Source: Malonomonas rubra DSM 5091 (GTDB lineage: Bacteria > Desulfobacterota > Desulfuromonadia > Desulfuromonadales > Geopsychrobacteraceae). Taken from it: DNA of 64,000 nucleotides. Below the pieces are notes generated by a model. That model was given only the letters and a program-made list of their open reading frames with translations. It had not been told where the DNA came from and did no database searches. A program made the translations under genes and the position numbers. The DNA is taken from contig NZ_FQZT01000011.1 of the NCBI RefSeq assembly GCF_900142125.1, forward strand, positions 55,495-119,494. Reading direction: 5' to 3'. This document shows positions 33,867 through 42,745 of the stretch, piece by piece (positions within the stretch are counted from its first letter, which is position 1; every line of letters begins with the position of its first letter).

Positions 33867-35201
33867 CAGTAGTGTCCCAACGTTTAGTTGAATAAAAACA
33901 GCTGGTTATCGTTTTCGGTTGCTGCGGTTGTGTAATTCGAATCTGCAAGTAGCTGATTTAATTGTACTCTCTCAAACGAGGTTACGCTCAATATCTGTAA
34001 AATTGTGTAGAGACTGGCCTCGATCTTGAGCCGTTTTTTCATAATTGCCACCAGCAGATAAACGGTCACGGCAATCCAGATCTGGGTTTTGACCGCATTC
34101 TCGCTGGTGCCGTAGAACGCTTTGATCCGCAGGTTCTGTTTGATCCAGCGGAAAAATTGCTCGATGTACCAACGGCGACGATAAAGCAGTGCAATCGATT
34201 CCGCCGGGAGCGTGAAGTTGTTGCTCAGAACGACGATGGTTTTGTCGGTTTCCAAGTCGCGCACTCTGACCCGACGCAGCTTTTCCGGGTAATCGCGTTC
34301 CGAGTGATAGCCGGTGAGCTTGATTGTTTGGTCGCAAAGTAATCCGGCTTCTCGGTTTGCGGGAGCGGAATAGAGTCGCCGGAAGGCCATGTTCTTCTTG
34401 GCCCGGATGACAAAGAAGGCATGAGCCTTGGTCATCCGATAGAGACGAAAATAGTCGAGATAGCCACGATCCATCACATAGATGGCTCCCGCTTCGAGAG
34501 GCAGATCGTCGAGAACTGTGACCTCGTGCTCTTTGCCGTCCGAGATGTAGATGAACGTCGGGATGCTGCCGCGCAGGTCCAGCAGGGTGTGTAGCTTGAT
34601 AGCACTCTTGGTCTGCCGGAACTCGGCCCACGGAAACAGCGACAGGCACAGATCGATTGTCGTTGCATCCAGAGCATAGACTGTCTGGTCGAGTTCGATG
34701 CCGAAGTCCTCGTTCTGGTAAAGGTTGCGCGCCACCGGAATGAGGCTGTGAGCCAAGTCGGCATAGATTCGCCAGTCGCGCACCTTGTTGGCGTTGGCGA
34801 GAGTATTTCTCGATATCTGGCTGCGGATGCCCATGTGATAGAGCTTGTTGCTCTGGGCACGAAGACAGGCTTCGATATCGCGCAGGCTTTCGCGATACGT
34901 CAGTTGAGCAAAAGCCATGCAGAGAAACTGGTCGAGACAGGTGAATGACTTGACCTTGCGGTTTCCCTGATAACGCTTCACGCACTGCCGAAAGGTGTGC
35001 AGAGGAAGATGGTCGATGACTTGAGAGAAAACCAGCTTGCCGGTGGCCATAAGGCAGCTCCTGTCGTGAGGTATTGCAACCATACGCAGGATGATGCCGA
35101 AGCGGATTTTGTTTCAAGTCGATAACAGCCATTTTTTCTCAATAGCTCATTTATATCAAATAGTTATAGGGACTTTTTGATTTAACGTTGGGACGCCACT
35201 G
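33867..35201 (-). mobile_element. IS4-family insertion sequence inside thsB1
   Basis: 1335 bp bounded by inverted repeats (left CAGTAGTGTCCCAACGTT at 33867; right complement CAGTGGCGTCCCAACGTT ending at 35201) with 16 of 18 identical. A perfect 9-bp target duplication TGGGAATTT flanks it (33858-33866 and 35202-35210). The perfect duplication and intact transposase indicate a recent insertion. Confidence 0.93.
33884..35050 (-). CDS. IS4-family DDE transposase (DUF4372 N-terminus)
   Basis: 388 aa from ATG 35050 (CAGGAG upstream). The N-terminal DUF4372-like part (SQVIDHLPLHTFRQCVKRYQ) is followed by DDE_Tnp_1: YALDATTIDLCLS, YVMDRGYLDYFRLY, and the YREK-like motif LLYRRRWYIEQFFRWIKQNL with the catalytic E. 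Apparently intact. A long overlapping frame on the same strand (33972-35132) is a shadow. Confidence 0.93.
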   Translation of the reverse strand: MATGKLVFSQVIDHLPLHTFRQCVKRYQGNRKVKSFTCLDQFLCMAFAQLTYRESLRDIEACLRAQSNKLYHMGIRSQISRNTLANANKVRDWRIYADLAHSLIPVARNLYQNEDFGIELDQTVYALDATTIDLCLSLFPWAEFRQTKSAIKLHTLLDLRGSIPTFIYISDGKEHEVTVLDDLPLEAGAIYVMDRGYLDYFRLYRMTKAHAFFVIRAKKNMAFRRLYSAPANREAGLLCDQTIKLTGYHSERDYPEKLRRVRVRDLETDKTIVVLSNNFTLPAESIALLYRRRWYIEQFFRWIKQNLRIKAFYGTSENAVKTQIWIAVTVYLLVAIMKKRLKIEASLYTILQILSVTSFERVQLNQLLADSNYTTAATENDNQLFLFN

Positions 35202-35440
35202 TGGGAATTTATATTCACAATGTAAAGGATCCACAGAGTGGCACTGACTTTAAGGGAAGCAACCCATTTGATAATTGGTATGTCGAACGGGATGGGCAGA
35301 AAGTATATTTTTCAAGTTTATATAAAACATATGACTGGGTTTCCGGCGATGGTTACAACAATTTGTCAAAGTGGATAGAAGCCGCGGCCAAGGACGTTGG
35401 CCGGTAAGGACGTTCGTGGTGAATTTAAGGGTGGCAAATA

Positions 35441-36040
35441 GTGGCATTATGTAAAGCAAAAACTAAGACAGGAAAGCGTTGTGGAAACCTTGCCAGAAGT
35501 GGCTCCAATTATTGTGCTGTCCATAAAAGGAATGAATCGAAGAGTGCGGGCCTCTCGATAGGGATTGGTGCTTTAGTTGGCCATGCTATTGCGCCGGGTA
35601 TAGGTGGTCTGGTTGTCGGCGGTACTACGGGTCTCTTTGCAAGCGCTATGGGGAGAAATGGGATGAGAAAGAAAACGCGAGTTTTTGTGAGTTTTGATTT
35701 CGACAATGATAAAAAATTGAAAGATTTCATTATTGGACAGTCTCGACTAGCAGATTCTCCCTTTTCTATCGAGGATCACAGCCTCAAAGAGGCTGCTCCT
35801 GAAAGAAACTGGAAAGATAAAGCGAGAGCAGCAATTAGGAGGTCTGACATTGTTCTTGTGATGGTTGGTCCCAAAACACATAAGGCACATGGAGTCCTTG
35901 CTGAAGTTGGCATGGCTAGGGACGAGGGCAAACCAATAGTGCAAGTAATTGGTTATCGTAATGGTGACTATACTGCGGTGCCAAATGCCGGGCGTCTATA
36001 TCGTTGGGATTGGGCAAATTTAAAGAAGATTTTAGGGTAA
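35441..36040 (+). CDS. thsB: ThsB-like TIR protein with N-terminal Cys/His motif and membrane helix
   Basis: 199 aa from GTG 35441. Residues 4-29 hold CKAKTKTGKRCGN ... NYCAVH, a small C-C-C-H zinc-binding motif. Residues about 36-68 are a glycine-rich hydrophobic stretch (SIGIGALVGHAIAPGIGGLV) likely to insert in the membrane. The C-terminus is TIR-like (TRVFVSFDFDNDKKLKDFI, RNWKDKARAAIRRSDIVLVM, GPKTHKAHGVLAEVGMARDE), with E in AEVGMA as the likely catalytic glutamate. It probably makes the same signal for ThsA in response to another phage trigger. Confidence 0.78.
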   Translation: MALCKAKTKTGKRCGNLARSGSNYCAVHKRNESKSAGLSIGIGALVGHAIAPGIGGLVVGGTTGLFASAMGRNGMRKKTRVFVSFDFDNDKKLKDFIIGQSRLADSPFSIEDHSLKEAAPERNWKDKARAAIRRSDIVLVMVGPKTHKAHGVLAEVGMARDEGKPIVQVIGYRNGDYTAVPNAGRLYRWDWANLKKILG

Positions 36041-36068
36041 GCAGCGAAAGGTGCTGAGGGGGGAGTAA

Positions 36069-36659
36069 ATGAGTTTCTATACAAAGGACGAGGCCAGGCT
36101 AGCCGCGAAAGGAATGTTACGAAAAAGTTATTCGGCCAAGACCGCAAGTCAAACTCTTTCTGAAGCAAAGATTAAAGCTGGCTCCTATGAACAATTTGAT
36201 GTTTTTCTGTCTCATTCGATTAACGACGCAGAATTAGTTCTCGGTGTTAAATGTCTTCTTGAGGATCAAGGCTTGAAGGTGTATGTCGATTGGGTTGTTG
36301 ATCCACACTTATCTCGCGATGAGGTGAACAGAGAGACCGCAAAACTTATACGAGAACGAATGAAACAATCAAAATCATTGATTTATATTGCGACAGAAAG
36401 TTCGACTGATTCGAAATGGATGCCTTGGGAATTGGGGTACTTTGATGGGTTTAGTAGTGGAAGCGTGGCAATTTTGCCTTTGATGGAAAAATCATACTCT
36501 GCCTTTAAGGGGCAAGAGTATTTGAGTATTTATCCGACAGTTGAGAAGGGGAAATACAAGTCTGGTAAGGAAGATGTTTTCATTGAAAGCAGCGGTGTAG
36601 GCTGGACTACATTAGCTAAGTTTGCAAAAGGGCAGACAGGTTTAAGTAAATATAGTTAA
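36069..36659 (+). CDS. thsB: TIR-domain ThsB-type protein
   Basis: 196 aa. Classical TIR features: YEQFDVFLSHSINDAELVLG near residue 40, GLKVYVDWVVDPHLSRDEVN, KSLIYIATESSTDSKWMPWE with the catalytic Glu in WELGYFDG. GGGGGGAG lies 6 bases upstream. It closely follows the previous TIR gene and precedes hsdR. Multiple ThsB paralogues with one ThsA are common in Thoeris, each tuned to different phages. Confidence 0.85.
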   Translation: MSFYTKDEARLAAKGMLRKSYSAKTASQTLSEAKIKAGSYEQFDVFLSHSINDAELVLGVKCLLEDQGLKVYVDWVVDPHLSRDEVNRETAKLIRERMKQSKSLIYIATESSTDSKWMPWELGYFDGFSSGSVAILPLMEKSYSAFKGQEYLSIYPTVEKGKYKSGKEDVFIESSGVGWTTLAKFAKGQTGLSKYS

Positions 36660-36767
36660 GCGTATGTGGTTTCGGGGGCTTAATGCCTTTTGATTCAGTT
36701 GATTTATAATTCAGTAGTAACAGCAGCCATGTCGGATGAGCTGTTAATTTTGTCTGGAGGGACAGCG

Positions 36768-39700
36768 GTGGTAAATAAATCGAACGAGCAGTACTACCAA
36801 AGTGACGTCATCTCCGAGATGGTTGCTAACGGCTGGCTGCTCGGCACGCCGGACGGTTACAACCGTGAACTGGCCCTATGCGAAGGAGATCTGCTCGGCT
36901 TCGTGCAGGAGACCCAGGACGAACAGTGGCAAAAATACTGCAAACTCTATCCGCAAAATCCAGAAAAACATCTCCTCGAAAAAGTCGCAAGTCAGCTCAA
37001 TAAAGCCGATCCCAACGCCGCCGACCGAGACCTGCGAACCTTCGGCACCCTCGGTGTGCTACGTCACGAACTGCGGGATCGCGGAGCCCGTTTCAAACTT
37101 TGTCAGTTCAAGCCGGAACACGACCTTAACCCTGACACTTTGGCCCGCTATCAGAAAAATCGACTGCGCATCGTGCCGGAGCTGGTCTACAGCCCCTATG
37201 CCACTGAAGAGCATCTACTTGAAACCGGCAAGCAAGCGAAGAAGTGGCGCATCGACCTGGTGCTGTTTGTCAACGGCTTGCCGATTGCCACGTTGGAACT
37301 GAAGTCGGAGTTTAAGCAGGCGGTCGACAACGCCATCAACCAATACAAGCGCACCCGACTGCCAAAAGACCTAATAGTTAAGAAGCCAGAACCGCTGCTG
37401 ACCTTCAAGCGCGGGGCGCTGGTTCACTTTGCTGTCAGCCAGTACGAGGTCTACATGACCACTAAGCTGGAGGGGGGCGACACCGTCTTTTTGCCGTTCA
37501 ATAAAGGAACTGAAGAAGGCGGGGCTGGCAACGATGTCCCAGAGAATCCGAACGAGTATGCCACCAGCTATCTCTGGAACGAGGTGCTGCTACCGGACAA
37601 CCTGCTCAAGATCCTTGCTCGTTACGTTCATCTCCAAATTGAAGAAAAGGAAGATTGGCAGGGGAGAAAGTACAAGAAAGAGACGATGATCTTTCCCCGC
37701 TATCACCAGTGGGAGGTGGTTAACCGTCTGCTTGACGCTGCTCGCGAGGAAGGACCGGGGCAGAAATATCTGATCCAGCACAGCGCCGGTTCGGGCAAGT
37801 CTAACTCCATCGCCTGGACGGCCCATCAGCTCTCATCCCTCTATACAGCCGAAGGGGATAAGCAGTTCCATTCGGTGATCGTCGTCACTGACCGCACCGT
37901 GCTCGACGACCAACTGCAGGACACCATCTACCAGTTTGAACATGCCGACGGCGTGGTGGGACGGATTAATCGCAAGGAAGGGGATGGTTCCAAGTCGGAA
38001 AAGCTGGCCAAAGCCCTGGAGAGCTCGCAGCCGATCATCATCGTCACCATTCAGACTTTCCCCTTTGTGCTCCAGGCAATAGAGAACAGCGTCAGCCTCA
38101 AGGATCGCCGCTATGCGATCATCGCCGACGAGGCGCACTCGTCACAGACCGGCGCTACTGCCCGGCAGTTGAAAGAGGTGCTGCTGGCTGAGAATACAAG
38201 CGACGATGTTGAGTTCACTTCTGAGGATATCCTTGATGCGACCATCGCCGCCCGGCGTGGCAGTGACAACCTCAGCTATTTTGCTTTCACCGCGACACCA
38301 AAGCCGAAGACTCTGGAATTGTTCGGTCGCCTGCCCGATCCGAGTCAGCAGCCATCGAAGACCAACAAGCCGGAAGCGTTCCACATCTATTCGATGCGGC
38401 AGGCGATTGAAGAGGGTTTTATCCTCGATGTGCTGAAGAACTACACCAACTACAAGGTCGCCTACCAGCTGGCGCAGAAGATTCAGGCCAGGGATGAAGA
38501 AGTTGACAGTAAGAAGGCGACGGTGAAGCTCAACCAGTGGGTGCGGCTGCACGACTACAATATTGCCCAGAAGGTGCAGGTGATTGTCGAGCACTACAAG
38601 GACAACATCATGGGCCTGCTCGGCGGACAGGCCAAGGCGATGGTGGTGACCAGCTCGCGCAAGGAAGTGGTGCGCTACAAGAAGGAGTTCGACAAGTACA
38701 TTACCGCCAAGGGCTACAGCGGCATCAGCGCCCTGGTCGCCTTCTCCGGCGAGGTGAGCTTCAGCGACAACGATCCGAATGCCGAAGGGCTGGTGGGGGA
38801 AAAGTTCACCGAGCACAGTATGAACCCCGGTCTCAAGGGGCGCGACATGCGCAAGGCGTTCGACACTGATGAGTTTCAGGTGATGCTAGTCGCCAACAAG
38901 TTCCAGACCGGTTTCGATCAGCCGAAACTGTGCGCCATGTACGTGGACAAGAAACTTTATGGCGTCGAGTGCGTTCAGACCCTTTCCCGTCTGAACCGGA
39001 CCTACCCGGGCAAGGCCGAAAGCGGCACCTTTGTGCTCGACTTCTTTAACGATCCGCAGGATGTTCTCGATTCCTTCCAACCCTACTACCAGACTGCCGA
39101 ACTAGCATATGTGTCCGACCCTGACCTGGTTTTCGATCTGTTCGACAAACTGCGTGCCGAGGGGATCTTCACTTGGCAGGAGGTTGAGCAATTCGTCGTG
39201 GCCTTCTTCGCCAAAAACAAGAGTAGTGCGGCGATCAGCAATATCTGCAAACCTGCGGTCGAGCGCTGGCAGGGGCGCTATAAACTGGCGGTCGAGGCCT
39301 ATAGGGACTCCAAAACAATCTTCGAAGAAGCGAAAAAGACTGGCAATGCGGTTTTGATCGCCAATGCCGAAAAGAGCTTCAAAGAGTGCCGTAAAGAAAA
39401 AGACCGGCTGGAGATCTTCAAGAAGGATCTCGGTAGCTTTACCCGTTTCTACGAGTTCATGTCGCAGATCGTTGATTACGATAGCAAGGACTTGGAAAAG
39501 CTCGCCCTCTACGCTCGCCACCTGCGGCCGATGCTGCGGGAAAAGCTGGATGACGAGGACGAGATCGATCTGAGCAACGTTGCTCTGAGTCATTACCGGC
39601 TTTCCAAACAGCGCGAGCTGAACCTGGTGATGGAGTCTGAAGGTGACAACGGTCTCAAGCCAGGCAGCGATTTAGGTACCGCCAAGCCAAAAGACAAGAA

Positions 39701-40013
39701 GGAAGAGTTTTTGTCGCAGATCCTGGCGCGGTTAAACGAGCTGTTTATGACCGACAACCTGACTGAAAAAGACCTTGTGAACTACGCCTACACCATTCGC
39801 GACAAAGTACGTGAGAACAAGAGCGTTATGGATCAAATCCGCAACAACACCCCGGAACAGGCGATGCTTGGCGATTTTCCGCAGGCGCTTGATGACGCGG
39901 TGCTAAGCAGCAGCGAAGCGCACCAGAATCAGATGATGCAGGTTTTGTCTAACCCGGAAGTGGCAAAGGGGTTTGCGCGAGTGGTGTTTGATTTGCTGGT
40001 GGGGAAAGAATAG
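36768..40013 (+). CDS. hsdR: Type I restriction endonuclease subunit HsdR
   Basis: 1081 aa from GTG 36768 (TGGAGGG 6 bases upstream); the frame opens at 36690. The N-terminal PD-(D/E)xK nuclease has RIDLVLFVNGLPIATLELKSE, followed by the SF2 translocase: Walker A HSAGSGKSNSIAW near residue 338, DEAHSSQTG, FAFTATPKPKTLELFG, and motif VI region ECVQTLSRLNRTYPGK. Appears intact. The Thoeris genes separate it from hsdS, but all genes run the same way without a visible terminator. Confidence 0.95.
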   Translation: MVNKSNEQYYQSDVISEMVANGWLLGTPDGYNRELALCEGDLLGFVQETQDEQWQKYCKLYPQNPEKHLLEKVASQLNKADPNAADRDLRTFGTLGVLRHELRDRGARFKLCQFKPEHDLNPDTLARYQKNRLRIVPELVYSPYATEEHLLETGKQAKKWRIDLVLFVNGLPIATLELKSEFKQAVDNAINQYKRTRLPKDLIVKKPEPLLTFKRGALVHFAVSQYEVYMTTKLEGGDTVFLPFNKGTEEGGAGNDVPENPNEYATSYLWNEVLLPDNLLKILARYVHLQIEEKEDWQGRKYKKETMIFPRYHQWEVVNRLLDAAREEGPGQKYLIQHSAGSGKSNSIAWTAHQLSSLYTAEGDKQFHSVIVVTDRTVLDDQLQDTIYQFEHADGVVGRINRKEGDGSKSEKLAKALESSQPIIIVTIQTFPFVLQAIENSVSLKDRRYAIIADEAHSSQTGATARQLKEVLLAENTSDDVEFTSEDILDATIAARRGSDNLSYFAFTATPKPKTLELFGRLPDPSQQPSKTNKPEAFHIYSMRQAIEEGFILDVLKNYTNYKVAYQLAQKIQARDEEVDSKKATVKLNQWVRLHDYNIAQKVQVIVEHYKDNIMGLLGGQAKAMVVTSSRKEVVRYKKEFDKYITAKGYSGISALVAFSGEVSFSDNDPNAEGLVGEKFTEHSMNPGLKGRDMRKAFDTDEFQVMLVANKFQTGFDQPKLCAMYVDKKLYGVECVQTLSRLNRTYPGKAESGTFVLDFFNDPQDVLDSFQPYYQTAELAYVSDPDLVFDLFDKLRAEGIFTWQEVEQFVVAFFAKNKSSAAISNICKPAVERWQGRYKLAVEAYRDSKTIFEEAKKTGNAVLIANAEKSFKECRKEKDRLEIFKKDLGSFTRFYEFMSQIVDYDSKDLEKLALYARHLRPMLREKLDDEDEIDLSNVALSHYRLSKQRELNLVMESEGDNGLKPGSDLGTAKPKDKKEEFLSQILARLNELFMTDNLTEKDLVNYAYTIRDKVRENKSVMDQIRNNTPEQAMLGDFPQALDDAVLSSSEAHQNQMMQVLSNPEVAKGFARVVFDLLVGKE

Positions 40014-40031
40014 CCGGTTGTTGGTGGAGTA

Positions 40032-40265
40032 ATGGAAAGTTTTAAGCAGAAACCCAGAAAATGTCCTGCGTGCGCCTCTAGCAGAATTGCCTCCATCATG
40101 TACGGCATGCCTGCTTATGATAAGAAATTACAGGCTGATCTCGACAGTGGCCGTGTAGTGCTGGGTGGATGTTGTGTCAGCTTGAATGATCCTGCTTGGA
40201 AATGTACGGAGTGTGGAGCTGATTTTTACAAAGAGACTCCTGAAGATGTGACTATCGAGGAATAA
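40032..40265 (+). CDS. Small zinc-ribbon protein
   Basis: 77 aa with two CxxC pairs (RKCPACASSRIASIMYG; AWKCTECGADFYKE) and an intervening helix, typical of zinc ribbons. It starts 18 bases after hsdR and 3 bases before the NucS-like gene. No assigned function. Confidence 0.7.
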   Translation: MESFKQKPRKCPACASSRIASIMYGMPAYDKKLQADLDSGRVVLGGCCVSLNDPAWKCTECGADFYKETPEDVTIEE

Positions 40266-40268
40266 GCT

Positions 40269-41345
40269 ATGCCTATTAACCATGCTGTTTGGAAAGTCGC
40301 TTCGGAACCACAGCCATTGAGGGAAGTTTCTCTCGAAAGCGAGGCCTTTCTGGAGAAGATGATCGTTGCTGATCCCAACATTCTCTCTCCACATTGGTTG
40401 CTCATCGGTCAGCAGGTCAGAACAGACTATGGTGGCATTATTGATCTGCTGGCTGTTAACCAAGACGGCCAGCTGATAGTTGTTGAGTTGAAGCGTAACC
40501 AGACACCGCGCGAAGTGGTTGCGCAAGCTCTGGATTATGCTTCCTGGGTGAAAAATTTAACCTCGGACGAGATCGCACATATCTATGATCGCTTTTCCGG
40601 TGGTGGTGCACTTGACGATGCATTTCAGCTGAAGTTCAATCAAACGCTCGACGAAGAGCAGCTGAACGGTTCTCATCAGATTGTCGTTGTTGCTTCTTCC
40701 CTCGATCCTAGTACGGAACGGATCGTAAACTATCTAAATGGGATGGACATTGCTATCAACGTTATCTTCTTCCAGGTGTTCCAAGATGAAGATCGTCAGT
40801 ACCTCAGCCGTGCCTGGCTAATCGATCCTTTTGAAACTGAGATCCGTGCAACGTCCGTACAGTCTGGTGAGCGTGGCGAATGGAACGGCGAGTATTATGT
40901 ATCGTTCGGACATAGTGCGGAGCGTGATTGGTCTGAGGCGGTCAAGTACGGTTTTATTTGTGCTGGGGGAGGGGCTTGGTATTCACGAACATTGTCGCAG
41001 TTGGCTCCAGGCGATCGCGTTTGGGTCAATGTCCCAGGACAAGGTTATGTGGGCATTGGTAAGGTGACAGGCCAATCCGTCCGTGCTACGGAGTTTCAGG
41101 TCGACGCAGATGGAGAGCGAAAACATTTTCTCGATATTGCTCAGGCTGGCTATCATAGACAATATGCCGAGGATGAGGAGAATAGTGAATATTTTGTTCC
41201 GGTTGAATGGCTGGAAACTAAGCCGATCAATCAGGCGGTTTCAGAGGTTGGTTTCTTTGGTAATCAGAATTCAGCCTGCAAACCACGCACAACGAAATGG
41301 AACCACACGGTGGAGCGGTTGAGGAAACTTTTTGGTGTGGAGTAG
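40269..41345 (+). CDS. NucS/DUF91-like PD-(D/E)xK nuclease
   Basis: 358 aa. The N-terminal nuclease core is seen in LESEAFLEKMIVADPNILSP, TDYGGIIDLLAVNQDGQLIV and VELKRNQTPREVVAQALDYA (D in IIDLL, E-x-K in ELK). A second region (about residues 195-300) is beta-rich, possibly a target-binding domain (YGFICAGGGAWYSRTLSQLA, GDRVWVNVPGQGYVGIGKVT). Stand-alone members are common in defence islands. It could be an additional restriction nuclease, but that is inference. Confidence 0.78.
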   Translation: MPINHAVWKVASEPQPLREVSLESEAFLEKMIVADPNILSPHWLLIGQQVRTDYGGIIDLLAVNQDGQLIVVELKRNQTPREVVAQALDYASWVKNLTSDEIAHIYDRFSGGGALDDAFQLKFNQTLDEEQLNGSHQIVVVASSLDPSTERIVNYLNGMDIAINVIFFQVFQDEDRQYLSRAWLIDPFETEIRATSVQSGERGEWNGEYYVSFGHSAERDWSEAVKYGFICAGGGAWYSRTLSQLAPGDRVWVNVPGQGYVGIGKVTGQSVRATEFQVDADGERKHFLDIAQAGYHRQYAEDEENSEYFVPVEWLETKPINQAVSEVGFFGNQNSACKPRTTKWNHTVERLRKLFGVE

Positions 41346-41368
41346 TCGCTGTTAGAGGGGGGGCGTCA

Positions 41369-41950
41369 ATGTTTAAGAAATATCTTGTTCTTATGATTTT
41401 GTTTTTTCCCGACACTGTATTGTCTGCTCAGTTCGATCTATGGGAAACGGGCATGACACTGACCGATGTTGTCGAGATCGCTCGCCAGCACAATGTCCCT
41501 ATCCGTCAGTCCGGTGTTCATTCTCCGAATAAGAATTTCGACAAGAGTTTTCTAAACGAGAGATTCTGGTCTGCTAAAGAGGTTGTGTACGTAACCAACC
41601 TTCTGGGCATGGGAGCCAAAGTCGTACTGAAAATTCACCCCGACTGGCCAAGAAGAGTTTATGAGATCGAAATCAGATTTGCGGGAAAAAGCAGCAGTCA
41701 GGAGTTCAAGTCGGAATTACTCGAAATGCTAGCTGGAAAGTATGGTCAGCCGAATAAAGCTTTGCTGAGCCTAAGGAAAACATATCGTTGGCAGCCGGCT
41801 GAGGGGGATCAAATCATTCTGACTATGTACTCCTTCCCGGTTCTGTCCTATGTCGATGCCAATTTGAAGGACCATGCTTTGAAGCAGATGGGGTATAAGG
41901 CTAAAAACCAGAAGCATGGTTTTGTCCAGCAGGATTCGAATAAGTTCTGA
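41369..41950 (+). CDS. Hypothetical exported protein
   Basis: 193 aa from ATG 41369 (AGGGGGGG upstream). Signal peptide KKYLVLMILFFPDTVLSAQF. The mature part is alpha/beta with WETGMTLTDVVEIARQHNVP and a later EFKSELLEMLAGKYGQPNKA, a pattern seen in proteins predicted to sit in the periplasm. No family assigned. It follows the NucS-like gene with a short gap. Confidence 0.6.
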   Translation: MFKKYLVLMILFFPDTVLSAQFDLWETGMTLTDVVEIARQHNVPIRQSGVHSPNKNFDKSFLNERFWSAKEVVYVTNLLGMGAKVVLKIHPDWPRRVYEIEIRFAGKSSSQEFKSELLEMLAGKYGQPNKALLSLRKTYRWQPAEGDQIILTMYSFPVLSYVDANLKDHALKQMGYKAKNQKHGFVQQDSNKF

Positions 41951-41972
41951 TGGGTGACTTTTAGGGGGGAAA

Positions 41973-42698
41973 ATGGAAGGCCTAATATTTCTTGTAGTTA
42001 TTGCGGTCATCATTAAAATTCTCACGGTTATATTCTCCTCCCGTAAAAATGACAATCTCAGAAACTTTCCATATGAAAAGCAAGCTAGGCTCCTCAGTCC
42101 GGCTGAGCGTTCATTCTTTGGCGTTCTGGAACAAGCGACCGGTGATTCATACCGGATTTTTACAAAGGTTCGGCTTGGCGATCTGTTCAAGGTCAGGTCT
42201 GGGCTTGATTACAAAGACAAGTTGAGAGCTTTCAATAAAATTTCAGCGAAGCACATAGATTTTGTCATTTGTAGCCCTGAAAGCATTGAGGTGTTAGCGG
42301 CTATTGAGTTGGATGATAAAAGTCATACGCACGCCAAGAGGAAAGCTCGGGATAAATTTGTAAACCAAGTTTTCGAAGTGGCAGGTTTGCCCTTGGGCCG
42401 GGTTCCCGCGAAAAAAGGCTATACTTCAGCGGATGTTCAAAGAGTACTATCTCAGATTTTGGATACTGGGACAGATGGTGAGCCAGAAGAGATCGACCAA
42501 GATTTTATTTTTGGTGACGACCACAAGCTGCCTGATGATTCTCCCAAATTTCAGTATTCTGCGAAGTCCAAGCCGCTATGCCCATCTTGTGGAAGCATAA
42601 TGGAGGCAAATTTGATTGGTGACGGAGAGGGGAGAGAATGGGTTTGTTCTAAGGTTCCGATCTGTACTGAATGTTTGGTAGTTAAATGTAATCATTGA
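41973..42698 (+). CDS. DUF2726 nuclease-like protein with zinc ribbon
   Basis: 241 aa: one N-terminal membrane helix (LIFLVVIAVIIKILTVIF), a DUF2726 restriction-endonuclease-like core (LLSPAERSFFGVLEQATGD, FTKVRLGDLF, HIDFVICSPESIEVLAAIEL with DDKSH), and a C-terminal ribbon (LCPSCGSIMEAN ... ICTECLVVKCNH). Such proteins are frequent on mobile elements; the substrate is unknown. Confidence 0.75.
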   Translation: MEGLIFLVVIAVIIKILTVIFSSRKNDNLRNFPYEKQARLLSPAERSFFGVLEQATGDSYRIFTKVRLGDLFKVRSGLDYKDKLRAFNKISAKHIDFVICSPESIEVLAAIELDDKSHTHAKRKARDKFVNQVFEVAGLPLGRVPAKKGYTSADVQRVLSQILDTGTDGEPEEIDQDFIFGDDHKLPDDSPKFQYSAKSKPLCPSCGSIMEANLIGDGEGREWVCSKVPICTECLVVKCNH

Positions 42699-42745
42699 AA
42701 TTGAGTTTGATTTGTCATTTCTTCGAAGAAAGGAAGTGCGGGGCG

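Larger units (their letters stand above)
33575..35407 (+). pseudogene. thsB: Thoeris thsB1 (TIR-like), split by an IS4-family insertion
   Basis: The 5' part (33575-33866) encodes RKVFFSFHYSKD ... GTSVTVVLIGAETASREWVG ... GKGIVGI. The 3' part resumes at 35211 with the same frame (YIHNVKDPQSGTDFKG ... SSLYKTYDWVSGDGYNNL) and ends at 35407. Removing 33867-35210 (the IS plus one copy of the 9-bp duplication) restores a continuous 162-aa protein very like B. cereus ThsB (FFSFHY, SVTCVLIG, NPFD, YDWV-DGYN). GTG 33575 follows AAGGAGG by 7 bases. As it stands the product is truncated after residue 97 plus a short IS-derived tail and should be inactive. Confidence 0.93.

Noticed and set aside
33972..35132. 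386-codon frame over the IS4 transposase
   Set aside because: Same-strand shadow of the transposase; composition is Arg/Ser/Pro-rich and lacks any domain.
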